Shown here: one piece after another, positions 22,293 through 34,524 of the stretch
Layout of the letters: each line of letters begins with the position of its first letter
Numbering within the stretch: position 1 is the first letter of the stretch
Origin: Prochilodus magdalenae
Lineage: Eukaryota > Chordata > Actinopteri > Characiformes > Prochilodontidae
DNA: 64,000 nucleotides
Assembly: GCA_024036415.1 (NCBI GenBank)
Contig: JAMWET010007207.1
Coordinates: 186,001 to 250,000 of the forward strand
Reading direction: 5' to 3'
Program-made: the position numbers and the translations under genes
The notes under the pieces: generated by a model
Told to the model about the DNA's origin: nothing
The model's input: only the letters and a program-made list of their open reading frames with translations
The model's database searches: none

Positions 22293-24309
22293 ATTATTAG
22301 GGAAATTCCACTGTGCTGCCTACGGTGCAGTCTGGACTTTTAAAGCCTGCAAGTAATGCAATGTTTGTTAAGCATCTCAGAAAGGTTTACCCCTATCTGA
22401 ACTTACTATCTTCATTGCAACAATGGAAACAACCTTTGAACTGGTACATCTCTTTATCTCACGATTTGACTGAACTGAAACAATGGAATGGCATATCTGC
22501 AATAACAGAGGATGATCACCTCAAAATAAATACGCATCAAAATCAGAGGTTGTTAGCAGTGTTCGTCCATCTGCCAATACTGGCTAAAGAGTTAATAATC
22601 AAGATGACACGATAGGCAGTCCTGATTCAGTTGACTAATGAGCTGTACCACAACAGCAGTAGGTTAATGTGCAGCAGTAGGGATGTGTAAGAAATGCATA
22701 AGCATATGTGTGTAGAGTTTCTGAAAAATATGCTGCAATGAATAATATGATTAAGAGTTCTGCCTGGATCGATTAGTTTAGTAACTAGTAATTAGTAATA
22801 TATCAAATACTTCGATAATTATGTATGTAAAATGGAAGAGACACATCTAAATATTAAATATTGGTTAAATGTTAAATTATATTAAATATTAGTGGGGCAT
22901 TTAAAGAGGCTTCAAAATGCAGATAAGGAAGGGTGTCCAGGAATGTGCGAAAGATCATTATGAAAATCGAAAATAGATATCAGTAATAGTTGTATTTCAT
23001 TTTCATGTCAATGTTTTGAACATGTCAATTCAACTTTTTATATTTCAGATAAAGCCACATAAGCATGAACATCCGATAGTCAATATGTTCATTTAAACTT
23101 GTAATATGATCTAAATTCTCTGAATCCACCTGTATCATGTTATGTTGCATAACTTCATATTTTATGTTCAACTTAGAAAATTCATAGTTTGTTGATTCAT
23201 AGAAAAGATTGTTTAGTAAGACTATATCTACGTCAGCTAATTAGCTATACTGTGTACAAACCATAGACTTCAGCAATTTCTGTTTTAATTTTTAACTGAA
23301 TTTTGAATTTATATTTTTAAGATCAATGTTGGTTTTCTGTGTGGTCTGAAATGCTGTCATACAAACCATATCCACACGTTTGTGATCCCATATTAAAGCC
23401 CTGAAGCAGTGTGATTGGGAGAAGTGATGTTTTGGGGGGTGTATTTAATGAATAGATTGCTGTGACTGTAATCTTCTGGTTTTCGTGAGTAACGTTAACC
23501 TTGTGGTTCCAGTTTTAAGTAAATAAGCTGAGTTTGCACACCAAACACACCCTGGCTGATTGAATACACCTGGTATAAGTGGAGAATTGTGTGAATCTGA
23601 TTTTTCCGCCAAACTATTGCTTTAAGTGCCAAATTCCTAACCAATCCAAACAGTAACAGATGTGACAAGGAGAACAGTGAGAAAAATGGTCCCTGCATAC
23701 ATTCATTTGCAATTTTCACTCTTTCACTCCTGACCCGCTGTAGGTGTAGATGCAAGCACAGCGTCTAACAACAAATAGCAGGACCTGTGATTAGGTGTGA
23801 TGTGTGATGAGCAATATGAATGATAATTCAGCCAATAGTTGTTGAAGGAACAGTTGTGCAATAGCAATCCGTCACAATCCATGGGGTGGACGTATTTCTC
23901 ATTTTTGATTGTTTCCGAATTACACTGCTCCATATTAGTCAAAGCTGTGTACAAACATGCACATGCATTTGACCGCCTGGAATGATGTATGAACTAATTT
24001 GCATGTGCTTCAGGAAAGTGTCTTACAACAACAACACAAGTGTTGATTTAAGTACAATTGATGGATCCTCTTCAGTGCATGGAATCCAACACCCAGTACC
24101 TTATGTACATAGAGTTTGCAGTGGAAGGGCCCCAGTTTACATATCATTTACATGGAGCATGCTTTAAATTATTACCCAGTCAGCGAATAAAACCAAAGCA
24201 GTCAACATGCTCATAAGCCAATTATTGTTTTCACTGACATTTTAGAAATGTGATTGAAGTGTGTGATCATTTTAAACTGTGTGCTAGAGAAGCAGTGTGT
24301 TGTATTTTT
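22293..24309. other. Unannotated AT-rich DNA
   Basis: No gene or recognised repeat. The 100-codon plus frame at 22313-22615 has no recognisable domain, and the two minus frames at 23495-23954 are equally featureless. A/T-only words (AATATTAAATATTGG) are frequent at 22840-22900. Confidence 0.45.
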
Positions 24310-24525
24310 AAGGAAGTTCCTAATGGTGTCCTGTGATCATCCATCCCATGCAGCTTGAATATTCTCACACAGTTCTGGCACGACACCATAGCAGTCTTTG
24401 GTGGCATTGATGTGGTGTTGAGGGCAGTCTTTGTAATGGTCCGCATGTATGTAGTCCTGTGTTGTGCAGCCGGATGCTGGTACTAACAAGATGACTCATG
24501 AAGGGCATCACCGCTCACTGTAAAA
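24310..24525 (-). mobile_element. Tc1/mariner-like family A fragment
   Basis: TTCCTAATGGTGTCCTGTGA, ATATTCTCACACAGTTC and GTAGTCCTGTGTTGTGCAG match the minus-sense transposase C-terminal and central blocks of the other family A copies. Both termini are missing. Confidence 0.7.
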
Positions 24526-25059
24526 ACTCTCTATAAAACATAATCATAATATAGAAGATGGTGAGGACATCTTTGATTTGATAACTAAGTTTTAGAGACA
24601 TTAGTTAAACCCTATACTGTATGTAGCAATGGCTAATCTGGAATGTGTTTTTCACACCTATGCCGAAGACAGGTTATTGTTTGAAATATGAAAAGGCTTG
24701 CAATGCTCAACAACTGACTGAATATATGACCTCCCTTAGTAACAACCAACTTGCTTGTTAAACTGGAACATCCTTTTGTGCATTATATGAGCCAAACAGG
24801 AGTATTTTGACCAATGATTTCAAATATGTTTTTTAAACAGTATATCGGCTCTCAGGGTTCATTTTTTTTGGTTCTCTCGCCATTCAAAGACAGTAGGCTA
24901 TATGGTGGGACATAACGTAAAGCCAGAAAGAGCCATTTCATTTGTTTTCCAGGTTCTCTAGGACAAGGGTGCCAGTTTGGCTGTAGGTTTTCTTCCCAAC
25001 AAAGTAGGAGATCTTCTGATCAGCAGTTTGAATGAACTTTAAACAGGAGTCTGGTGTGC
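24526..25059. other. Unannotated DNA
   Basis: No feature is recognised. Confidence 0.4.
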
Positions 25060-25420
25060 TCCAGGTTGTTCAGAGCATTAAACGTCATCTCTTTTATTCG
25101 CTAAGAGTGTCTCCAGCAGTGGAAAGCAACACCTATGTTGGTTGCTGATATTTGTTTAGGATTTATTTTGCTTGCTGCTGAATGTGGGTTCTCATTGCTT
25201 GCCAAGAACTTCAGAAATTGTCGTGTTTAATGATCCTCTCATTGCTTACCTGTTCTACCTGTTAAATGATCTAACCAGGTGCAGGACTTTCAACATCATT
25301 GACAAGATATTAAAGAATTCTGTTGGATTCACTATCACTTCTTCTACAAACTAGCTTTACAAGACAGGACAGGCTGGGGCTAGCTGGCTAGTATGCTAAA
25401 TTAAGTAGATATCTCTACGT
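25060..25420 (+). repeat. Dispersed repeat family C, copy 1
   Basis: This shares ordered blocks with 44630-45010: a start near CTTTTATTCGCTAAGAGTG, then TTGCTGCTGAATGTGG, then CAGGACAGGCTGGGGCTAGC and GTAGATATCTCTACG. The copies differ by indels and many substitutions, so the repeat is old. There is no coding signature and the class is unknown. Confidence 0.6.
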
Positions 25421-25744
25421 GGCCACACGTTCGATCAGCCTATCCTCTTTAACAACTCCCAGTCCTCTGTCCTGCACAATACCTGGACAGACACCTATTA
25501 GTCCTCTTTTTGGGATGAACTATTTAAAATGTTCACTCACAAACAATATTATGTGTGCCACTGGCTCGCATCCAAAAAAGAAGCCTCACGTTTTATTGTG
25601 ATATCGCTCGCCTACAGGCTACCTGCAGGTTAGCCCTCTAAATGCTAGTCACTTAGTACTATATGAATTTAGTAATAGTACTATATAGAAGGTACTATAC
25701 GGCATGTCTCTCTAAAGGTAAAAATTAAGTATATATTTTAGTGT
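25421..25744. other. Unannotated DNA
   Basis: No gene or repeat is recognised apart from paired TAGTACTATAT words near 25655-25690. Confidence 0.4.
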
Positions 25745-25756
25745 TCTATATATATT

Positions 25757-25821
25757 CAAGGATTCAAGGATTCAAGGAGACTTTATTGTCATTCGCATCA
25801 CATGTGGTACATGGGGTGGAA
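25757..25821 (-). mobile_element. LINE-like 3'-tail fragment
   Basis: Three copies of GGATTCAA lead into GGAGACTTTATTGTCATTCG and CACATGTGGTACATGGGGTG. This form is common at the 3' ends of fish LINE-type elements read on the opposite strand. It is cut by the short-TIR element that begins at 25822. Confidence 0.45.
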
Positions 25822-26071
25822 CTGTCCAAAGAAAAACAAGCTGTCCAAAGAAAAACAAGTATCTCCAAAATGGCAACTTTACAAGAGAGACCTTTAATGG
25901 AAGTCAATGGAACCAGACACCTTTCCAAACAGTTTTGAGCCACTTTGGTTGGTCCGTTCATCATGAGATTCTCACGCAATGTAAACAGCAGCTGGTGTGT
26001 TCAAATGATGCATAAAAGTAAAAATGGACAAAAGTGGAGATACATGTGTTTCATTGGACAGCGACGATATA
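25822..26071 (+). mobile_element. Short-TIR element family B (MITE-like), copy 1
   Basis: The left end reads CTGTCCAAAGAAAAACAAG, directly repeated once (25822-25840 and 25841-25859). The right end reads TTCATTGGACAGCGACGATA, the inverted counterpart. The interior (TCTCCAAAATGGCAACTTTA, GGAAGTCAATGGAACCAGAC) is shared with copies at 31116 and 46905. The element is about 250 bp with no coding capacity. The superfamily is not determined. Confidence 0.85.
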
Positions 26072-26179
26072 ATGTACTTTAATATCAGGAAGTACATTTC
26101 AAGCACTGTATAGCACTATTTGCCGCACACACAGCAGTTAGACAGACTGGGAGTAACTCAATAAGGTCCAGGTAGGTTG

Positions 26180-26565
26180 TCACAGGTGTCTGGAGCCATG
26201 CTGACTGCAGTGCATCACATAGATGCTGAAAGACAAAAGGTCCATAGAGCGAACATGACAATTGTCCCACAGATGCTCAGTTATTTGGGGAATTAGGGGA
26301 CCAGGGTAGTACCTGGAAGTCCTGGTCATGCTCTTCCAACCAGTGTCAGACATTTCTAGCCATGCGACAAGTCCCATTGTCTTGTTGGAAGATGCCATCC
26401 ATCCCAGAGAAGATCATCAGCATGTATGGGTGTATGTGATCTGCAAGAATGGATTCATACCCAAATCACTATGATCAGTAGGACCATGAAAACATTCCCC
26501 AGACCATAACACTGCCAAGCTTTTGTTCATCCACAAGCAGGAAGAGGTCATAATAATGTGACTCG
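26180..26565 (-). mobile_element. Tc1-like transposase remnant, the array-free relative of 7145-8515
   Basis: On the minus strand the sequence reads as a C-terminal DDE transposase. GMDGIFQQDNGTC is followed by LEEHDQD, a PNSP motif and HLWDN, then HLCDALQSAWLQTPVTTYLD across frames, with frameshifts and stops. Frames at 26085-26270 and 26180-26398 are two of its pieces. The right terminus AGGTCATAATAATGTGACTC matches the 8490-8512 terminus. It holds one copy of the segment that was amplified into the 39-bp array at 7.4-8.4 kb. Confidence 0.8.
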
Positions 26566-26739
26566 ACTGTTTAAAGTGTACAATGGAAGTATATTTTAAT
26601 GTATTAGGAATTTCATATACTTAAGTATATCAAAATGAACCATAATGATTTCTCAAAATAGTGCAGTTAAGCACATGGTCTATTTAGTTATATTTTCAAT
26701 AGCAGTAATTATTGTATTTACGGAAGTGTACTAAGTATC

Positions 26740-26944
26740 AACTATCATAACCTATCATAACTAAATTATCTTGTTCCCATAGCTTGTCATGGCCACAGCA
26801 TTAGCATTATGACTTAACAACCTTGTTCACCTGCTTTGGCCACGACTTCATTTGGCCTTCAACTATCATAACTAAATTATTTTTTTTACTAAGTCATGGC
26901 CATGGGATAACTTTCATAACTATCATAACTGCTATCATATAGTG
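26740..26944. repeat. Degenerate dispersed repeat family G (TCATGGCCAC words), copy 1
   Basis: Recurring words (ACTATCATAACTAAATTAT, TCATGGCCA, CTTTGGCCACGA) also occur in 28575-29330. Part of this looks like internal tandem duplication around the palindromic TGGCCA core. Class unknown. Confidence 0.55.
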
Positions 26945-27152
26945 GTTGGTGTGAATAAGACCACTACTCACCAGGGAGCCATTACACCATCTGGGAGATG
27001 GGGGTTGGATTCCTGATCTGGGATGCTAAGTTGTACTACACCAATAAGAGTCCTTGGGCAAGACTCCTAACACTACATTGGCCTACCTGTAATATGATTA
27101 CCCCCTGTAGGTCGCTCTGGATACAAGTGTCAGCTAAATGCCATAAATGTAA
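26945..27152 (+). mobile_element. tRNA-derived SINE with L2-type tail, copy 1
   Basis: The body matches the minus-strand SINE at 58339-58556: CTACACCAATAAGAGTCCTT, GCAAGACTCCTAACACTACA, and the tail GGTCGCTCTGGATACAAGTG followed by CAGCTAAATGCCATAAATG. The tRNA-like head is degraded, with GGGTTGGATTCC in place of a box B. The tail resembles the 3' ends of L2-clade LINEs. Confidence 0.8.
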
Positions 27153-27339
27153 CTACTGAAAAACCAAGGAAGTGTCTTCTCCAGTCATTCCCTGTTAGCA
27201 AGCGACCTTCCTTTTATACTCAGAAGATATTGTACAGATCTTCCTCTATTGATAGAGTGTTTTTGTTTAAACGAGTATTTGCACTTGAATAAGGAGGTTG
27301 TGTAAAGCTAGCTCCTCTGCAGAGGTCTTTACTTGTTGG

Positions 27340-27725
27340 AGAGATCATGTTTATACTCTGTGCAAGGGAGGGAGGGGTTGGGCGACGGTCAGGCCACCTG
27401 GTTCAGAATGCAGCGCAATCACTAGGGGTGGCTGGGTAGCATGACAAGCGCTAATTTCTGAATGGGAAATGAAAAGCTCATTTGCCTGGCCTGAACCGGG
27501 TGCCTGGCATGCCTGGGGTAAGCGAACTGAGCCCCGGCGTATATAATCAGCACGCTGCTCATCTCTCTCACTCTCTCTCTCTCTTACTCTTTCTCTCTCT
27601 CTCTCTCTTTGGCAGAGCCTCATGGCTCCTGCAGCTCTGCGGGGCTCCACAGAGACTCACTGCTGGAGTCAAAGCTGATTTTCAGAGAGGGTTTTGGAGG
27701 GCAGGCTGGTATCTTTACTTCTGAA
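27340..27725 (+). promoter_or_regulatory. Possible promoter or exon patch with TATA box and splice-like sites
   Basis: A comparatively GC-rich segment holds TATATAA at 27540-27546. A long CT tract ends in TTTGGCAG (27608-27615), which is a strong-looking splice acceptor. A GC-rich 93-base stretch follows to a possible donor, CTGGTATCT, at 27706-27714. The two readings (core promoter, or intron-exon boundary) compete. The 27482-27724 frame crosses the CT tract and is not credible as a whole. No known protein is recognised. Confidence 0.25.
27562..27609. repeat. Imperfect (CT)n microsatellite
   Basis: A CT-rich run interrupted by TCACTC, TTACTC and TTTC. It produces a spurious Leu/Ser-rich frame. 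Confidence 0.9.
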
Positions 27726-28574
27726 AAATTGACCAGCACCACTACCTGGTTGCTTAGGCAAACATCGCTCAAGCTTAAAGTGCAGGGCCAGGCACTTTTA
27801 GTATAAACATGTGGAAATGAGACACTAGTGCTGAGCAAGGGTAAACATACAAAAAGTCCCCCAAACAGCCCCCAAAAGACATCCTCCTTTCTTTTGCTCT
27901 ATTATTAATGCATCCGTTTATTTCGGTAATAATTGTATTGACCTCCTACAAGGCTGCTGAGCATGTTTACGGGGTGCATTAGCGGCATAAATACTTCAGT
28001 GTTGTCAAGTCAGTGTCAAGGATTCTCCCCGCACCATTTTTCCAAAAGAATTATGAACAATACATTGATTTATTTATTTAAATATTTATTTTTTACCCCC
28101 TCTAGTCATTAATTCAAATTAGTCCCCAGCATAAAACTTGCACAGGCTGTGCTTTTCCATTGATATTGACTAAAAAAGCATCTTCAGGTCTGTTAACACC
28201 TGTTCCAAATAACAGATGCACGACTCCATGCCAAGCGGTAATTTGTCTCAGTTTGGCCCAAAAAGCGCAAACACGCACAGCAGTCTCTGACATCTGCTAG
28301 CCAAAGCTGAAAACTCAGACAATGTGCAAAGCCAACACAACCCCGGCCCTCTTGTGGGAGGCTTGGTGCTGGCTAGCTTTTTCCAGGAAAATACTTTCAC
28401 CAAATGTTGATGAGTCTACATGCATTGTTTATAGCTGGTATTTGAAATAGGCCTGGAGTAGGAACTGAACGGAGTCCTATGCAAAGGTTTGGTCGCTCCT
28501 GATCAGGTTATTTTTGTTGCTTAGTTGATTTTCTGAGTGAAAATAAAACCCATAGCTGGCATCCCTATTCAGTA
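27726..28574. other. Unannotated DNA
   Basis: No gene or repeat family is recognised. ATTTATTTATTTAAATATTT lies at about 28069-28088. Confidence 0.4.
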
Positions 28575-28973
28575 CAAATAATTTGTGGCCACCACTTATG
28601 TAAGCACGGGACTGGTATCGAAATGCATGGCCACAACTGAGGTAACTGGACGTAGGAATGACTTTATTATGTAGTGCCTATGCTTTACTATGTCATGGCC
28701 ACATCATAAATATCATAACTGAATGATTTGCTTAGCCTGCTTTACTAAGCCATGGCCACATACTGTCTTACTTACTTATGGCCCTTAAAGTTCCCCCACT
28801 TTACTTAGCCATGGCCCTTACTTAACTACTCACTCACTCACTCACTCATCTTCTAAACAGCTTATTCCTTCTGGGACACATACGATGCTGGAGCCTATCC
28901 CAGCATTCTGTAAGCAGAAAAAGGCAGAAGGCAGGAAACAATTTGGACATCAATCTATTGTAGGGTGGACAGT

Positions 28974-29212
<239 letters not shown>

Positions 29213-29330
29213 TGGATTATCTTGTTCCCTTGTCTTACTACATCATGGTCACCACATAACTGAAAAACGTGTTAGCATGCCTTGCTAAGTTGTGGCCAGG
29301 CATTAGCATCCCTCTTACTCATTTACTTAA

Positions 29331-30306
29331 TAACCTCGCTTCCCTGCCATACTGGTGCAGACTTTGAAAAATTAACTGGGTTTAAAAAAACCTCATGTTC
29401 ATTAGTGATGTGAACTAGCACAGTTATCAATCCATGTACGCCCCTGAAATCCCCTAGCAAGCTCAGATTTTTGATCTCGGTAAAGCCTTGTGTACGCCCT
29501 GACTTCATCTGTTGGTGCATATGACAGTGTAAGTTTGAAGTTAGCTTCTTATTTCGCAGTTACTTGTTCAAATTTATCCGATCTACCTTAATGTTGAAGC
29601 TGTTACATTCAGGCCACTGAGACACTCAAGCACGATTTAAGGTGGAACTCCTCATGAGACAATGTAACCAGCATTCAAAGAATAATGATGCCATTGAGTG
29701 CTGATATTTGCTGTTCATATTACACTGTTTACAGATCATACATTTTTATATTCACATTGTTTTATGTGTAATGTTATTCACTTCTCCCTACAACAGTCAT
29801 TTATTGCAGTTATTTTTTGCAATGTGTTAATTTATTTCATTATAGCAACCATACAAAAGCATATTATATTGTTCTACAATGCAGCGTTTTTCATCTTAAC
29901 AATGGCTCCATCTGGCAACTGTCTTCAGTTTTTAAGGGGATAAAGCTCTGGATTGCTGTTCTCATTCTGATAGAAGAATTAGGCCAGACTGTGCACACCA
30001 GCCTCTCACAATACAAATCCTTACCACTCTGCATAAGACCGACTTGTCTGACGAGAAGACTGATTGGTAAGTGGTGGCTGTCAGTCTGTGGAGAGAAAAG
30101 CTGAAAACAGGGTTCTGACTCAGTTCGACAGGTTTAGATATATATTCATAGTGTTTAGCCTCAGACTCTCAGACTCTCAGTGCTTTTCAAAACCTCAAAC
30201 CTCCGAGCAAACAGCACAGAGCTGTAGCTTCTCATTTACTGACCCCATCCACATGAAACCCAGAGCCAGAGTGAAGTTTGACTAAAAGACTCCATCTCAC
30301 ACATCA
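29331..30306. other. Unannotated AT-rich DNA
   Basis: No gene is recognised. The 29698-30104 frames are rich in hydrophobic residues because of T-rich sequence, without a recognisable domain. GACTCTCAGACTCTCAG near 30163 is a small duplication. Confidence 0.4.
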
Positions 30307-30575
30307 TCTAAATCCTGGGTCTCAGGTGGTGCTGGAGCCTATCCCAACATTCAGTTGGTGGAAGGCAGGAAACACCCTGGACAGGTTGCCGGTACATCAC
30401 AGGATAGACATATAGATGTACACATTTACTCGCACACTTACCCCTAGGGGGCACTTCAGCATGGTTAGTTCACCTGACCGCATGTCTTTGGACTGTGGGA
30501 GGAAACCAGAGCGCCCGGAGGAAACTCATACAGACATGGGGTTTGTTTTGAATAAAATCCTGCCTACAGGGGAAA
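30307..30575 (-). mobile_element. SINE-like retroposon, second copy
   Basis: GGTGCTGGAGCCTATCCCAA, GGCAGGAAACACCCTGGACA and CATGTCTTTGGACTGTGGGA followed by GGAAACC form the widespread teleost repeat whose tRNA-like head is visible at 43478-43592. This copy keeps the body and lacks the GAGT tail. Confidence 0.75.
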
Positions 30576-31115
30576 CCCTAACCCTAAAGCCATGTTGGTC
30601 AATCGAAAGCTTGGCTGCATCCCAAACCATACACTTGTATACTTTGCATGTCACACTAATTAATGCACTTGTAAAGGTGTTGCACTACTTTACACATTTT
30701 TTAGTGCTGTAGTGTGCAGTTTATGACGCAGTCCAAGTTGTGGGAGTGCTGAATATAGCAGTGACCTCGGTAGTGCATTTTGATGCATCTTGATGCCTCC
30801 TCAATGCAGTGTAAGATGCAATGCTTCTACACCTGCCATTGTAGTAACCCTGTGAAGCGGGAAACAATCAAAAAACAAACTTTCCACTCTTTCGTCTCGT
30901 CTGTGTCTTTATGTCGACTGAGCAACGACACAGCGAGAGCGCCCCTCCCAAGCTGAAACAGGCATGAGCAATTGATAATCGTTTTAATCCAGTATATAAG
31001 ACAGTACTAACAGAAAACAGATCAGTTTCTCAATGCACAAATCGATGTCTTGATAGACTGATAGCTTTTTTTTAACCCCTTTTTTAAGAAACAGACAAAC
31101 TAGCTGCAATAGATG
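30576..31115. other. Unannotated DNA
   Basis: No feature is recognised. GAAACCCTAACCCTAAAGCC at 30581-30600 contains two telomere-like units but is too short to call. Confidence 0.4.
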
Positions 31116-31372
31116 TATATCGTCGCTGTCCAAAGAAAAACATGTATCTCCAAAATGGCAACTTTACAGGAGAGACCAAAAACCTCTTTTCATTTGAATG
31201 GAAGTCAATGGAACCAGACGTCTTTCCAAGTAGTTTTGGGCCATTTCTGTTGGTCCATTCTTCATGAAATTTCCACACAGTGTAAACAGCAGCTCATGTG
31301 ATCAAATGAGGCCTAAAAATAAAAATCAACAAAAATGAAGATACATGTTTTTCTTAGGACAGCAATGAAATG
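31116..31372 (+). mobile_element. Short-TIR element family B, copy 2
   Basis: The left end TATATCGTCGCTGTCCAAAG and right end AAGATACATGTTTTTCTTAG, then GACAGCAATGA, form the inverted pair. The interior matches copy 1 (25822-26071) over most of its length, including AGCAGCTCATGTGATCAAAT. There is no coding capacity. Confidence 0.88.
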
Positions 31373-34275
31373 AAAAAATCTAAGTAGTAATGAAAGTGAA
31401 TATAAAGAGATGTCTAAATTTAACCATTCATCAACACATTCATTTTTGCATGTTTTAACCCTTTACACCATAACACAACCTGAAGAAAACAGCACATGGT
31501 CTGACATCAAACAAAAGAGACAATGATGCACAGTTGATATTACAAGCCAAAAAGTCAGGTTTTCCCTGTTTTCACCACAACACCAAACCTGGAGTTTCTG
31601 AATATCTTCACCCCTCAGGGAGAAAGCTCAGTTTTCAGGTGACCTAAAACAGTGTTTGCATGTGGATAACAGGCCTTAGAAAACCAACCAAGCATGTCCT
31701 TTGACCAGGGGTGCCAAAACAGTTAATAACTGTTAATAACAGTTAATAATTCATTTGCTGATTATTTAATTTTATACAGTTAATTTAACATAATGGACAA
31801 GATTTTGTCATGTGTTTTTATTTCTGTCTGAAATTTCATTACATTAAACTTTTGATCAAAGATGGAAATCTGAGAATGTTGCATAGTAAGGTTTGTTCTC
31901 TGTACAGGATGTTTCCTTTTATTCACTGGCATTCTGACCAGGGGCATTCACGTTTTGCCCCCTGACTGTAAAACACTCCCATTACAGTTTAAAAAAAGTA
32001 ATCGGTCATTTGTAAAGGGTTACAACCTCAACCTTGTGTCAATAAGTTTCTTGATGTAACTTTGGTTGATTAGAGGAAACCAGCACTAGCATTTTATGAA
32101 TATTGTGCTCTTTGAGCTACAGAGTCTGAAAATAATGGTAATGCAATATAATAATAATACTAATTAAATACTAATAATACTAGTAGAAGGACGTCTGTCT
32201 TTGTAAAGATAGTGCTAATGTTAAGCTTATGTCAGTTCCCTCCACACTGCTCTAATACTTGTGTTTATTGTCCTTCAGCATACAATTGATTGCAAATAAA
32301 GCCCGTCCCAGACACTCCCCAGCAGTGCATACTAACTAACAGAGCACTCAGTCGCCCTCAGGACATAAGGATCGTGGCACATATCAAAATAACAGTGTCT
32401 CCAGCCGGTGAGACATCGTTTCGGTTTGAATTATTCGACATTTGAACTGACCTTAGCAATTCCAGATAACACCAGCCAAAACTCGTCACTCATGCGGCAC
32501 TTCCTACCATCAGAAATTGACGCTGACAACTTGAATTTTGGATGACGGGTTGAGCGAATGAGTCAGCAGAAACCCTCATTCCAGTGTCCTTGCTCTTACT
32601 TTATAAGTACGCATTGCATGGCCATATCGTTCATCCTTTTAGCCCTACCGTCTTTATCGTTCTTCGCTACTGAAGAGTCTCAAGAGAACACTGCCACTGC
32701 AGTGCAGAAAAGGTCACACGACACTTCTGCTGATTGCCAGAGACTACAAATGGCATTTAAATTGAACAGTAAACTGGATTCCATATGAAAGTACTTGTGG
32801 CAAGTGCCAATGAACATACCAAGTTGCTCCTTTTGGTTTTTCTTCGATTTGCAACGGTTTCTCCGCAGGAATAAAGACTGCCTTTTTAATGTCATTCACA
32901 TTAGTTCACTGAAGAGTCATTCAGTGATATAAATGCCGTATGACACCCTGTGCACTTAAGGAGATGTAGAATTTTTAAGATGCACGCATCATGAGGCCTC
33001 CTTGCATTATCTGAAAAAAATAAGGGCCATTTCATATTATGAATACTGACAGTGGAAGAAGTATTCCCCATCACCTCCTTAGTAAGCCCTGTTTACCTGA
33101 GATAGAAAGTACCATCAGAGGGCTTCGAAGATAGCTCAAGGTTCCATTAGCCTAATTGACAGGATCTATGTTTGAAATCCAGAAAGTAAAAGTTCCATGA
33201 AGTAAGTTTTATTTCAGCAGCTCTGGAAAGTAATGAGGTCATTTCAAACTATCGTCACACAGATGTTCACCCCTGACCCCAAAATAACCTGAAATTATGT
33301 TTTGTCATTCAGGTCTTTCCTCCTAAATGCTTGACATTCTCTACAGGGCCTCTGCATTGCATTCACCCGCTCAGCCGTTTCAGCAACAGGCCCCACAACC
33401 CATGTACTGTAGATTTAGCCCAATGGGCATTTCTGCATAAAGCTAGAGTGTAATAAGCTATTTGTTGTGTTATACAGTCCTCTGTAGATTCATGACTCAT
33501 AATTCTGTATTGTTTTCACGTTCTCAGTGTTGTCACTTAATACAGTCGTACTGTGATAAAGCATGTCCCTCAACCCGGCAATATGCAGAAGCAGTGGGAA
33601 TACTTTATGAGTAGTTTCGGCCGAATGGCCTAGAGACCTGGAAAAAGTTACGCTTGCTCAAGAGTTCTTTCTTACCACGCCACCTTTATTTATACACCAA
33701 TGTTTGCAGCCATTTACATATTGGCGACAAGAACAATCTCCACTACCAGAAGACAGATCTATGACTGCAAAGTCCTATAGATCATCACCACTCATTACAT
33801 TCAGTCACTGCTCAGCTCAAAGACTCCCTTGTGCTCCCAGTAATGCTGCTTATACGTGGTTGGCTCCTCCCCTTAGAATAAACCATTACTTCCCTGTGCT
33901 TTCCCTTCTTGTACAAGAGTTATAAACATTTAAATACATTTTCATGCAAGTGTAATTACAATTGGTATAGTCTATTTACTGTTCACATTCACCATATAAC
34001 ATCATTAACACCAGTCACTGGCCATAGTGTACATTTTAACATTCATTACTTCTCTTACAAGTTTTGCTTTCCCCTCCTCTTCTACAGAGGATGGATTCAC
34101 CCAGGTAAACCCATCAGTTCTCTTTCAACCCTTAAAAGCAAGGATGATCAGTCCACAGGTAAGTACAGGTAATTATATGCAATTAATTCATTCATTCATT
34201 TTTAAATAATCCCACATATTTATGGAAATACATTATACAGCTTTTGGGAATCCCACTAATCTTACTAACCTAGTC
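31373..34275. other. Unannotated DNA with minor repeats
   Basis: No confident gene. A TTAATAACTGTTAATAACAG near-palindromic tandem lies at about 31721-31750. A peptide-like frame at 32618-32788 is listed separately. (TTCA)n-like ATTCATTCATTCATT occurs at about 34186-34200. Confidence 0.45.
32618..32788 (+). CDS. Speculative small secreted-peptide frame
   Basis: From the second ATG of a 76-codon frame, 56 residues begin MAISFILLALPSLSFFATEE, which resembles a signal peptide with a hydrophobic core but no N-terminal basic residue. A Lys-Arg dibasic site follows (residues 31-32) within TAVQKRSHDTSAD. A TATAA word lies upstream at 32602-32606. No family is recognised and no splice evidence supports it. 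AT-rich DNA often gives hydrophobic chance frames, so this is a weak candidate. Confidence 0.12.
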   Translation: MAISFILLALPSLSFFATEESQENTATAVQKRSHDTSADCQRLQMAFKLNSKLDSI

Positions 34276-34316
34276 AGACTCACCGGACTCACCGGACTCA
34301 CCGGACTCGCTGGACT
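34276..34316. repeat. 9-bp tandem repeat (CTCACCGGA), about 4.5 units
   Basis: Three exact CTCACCGGA units and one variant (CTCGCTGGA) run in succession in otherwise AT-rich DNA. On the minus strand they read as Ser-Pro-Val triplets. Confidence 0.9.
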
Positions 34317-34524
34317 GTATATATACACAGAAATAATATAAATTATAATAATAATAAAATAATAATATAATAATGTAATATCTGCATGTATATACAGTTT
34401 GTATGTGTGTATGTGTACTCTAAAGTGTGTATGCATGTGTGTGTGTGTGTCTCGCTTATATCTGCTGTCTGCAGCATTCAGATGTAAACAGGCTAAGAAT
34501 GTTATTGTATAGCCACTGCATGTA

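Noticed and set aside
27482..27724. 80-codon plus frame starting MPGLNRVPG
   Set aside because: Runs through a CT microsatellite. Its length is explained by the simple repeat, and only the splice-like signals are worth keeping.
30581..30600. Telomere repeat
   Set aside because: Only two CCCTAA-like units inside unrelated sequence.
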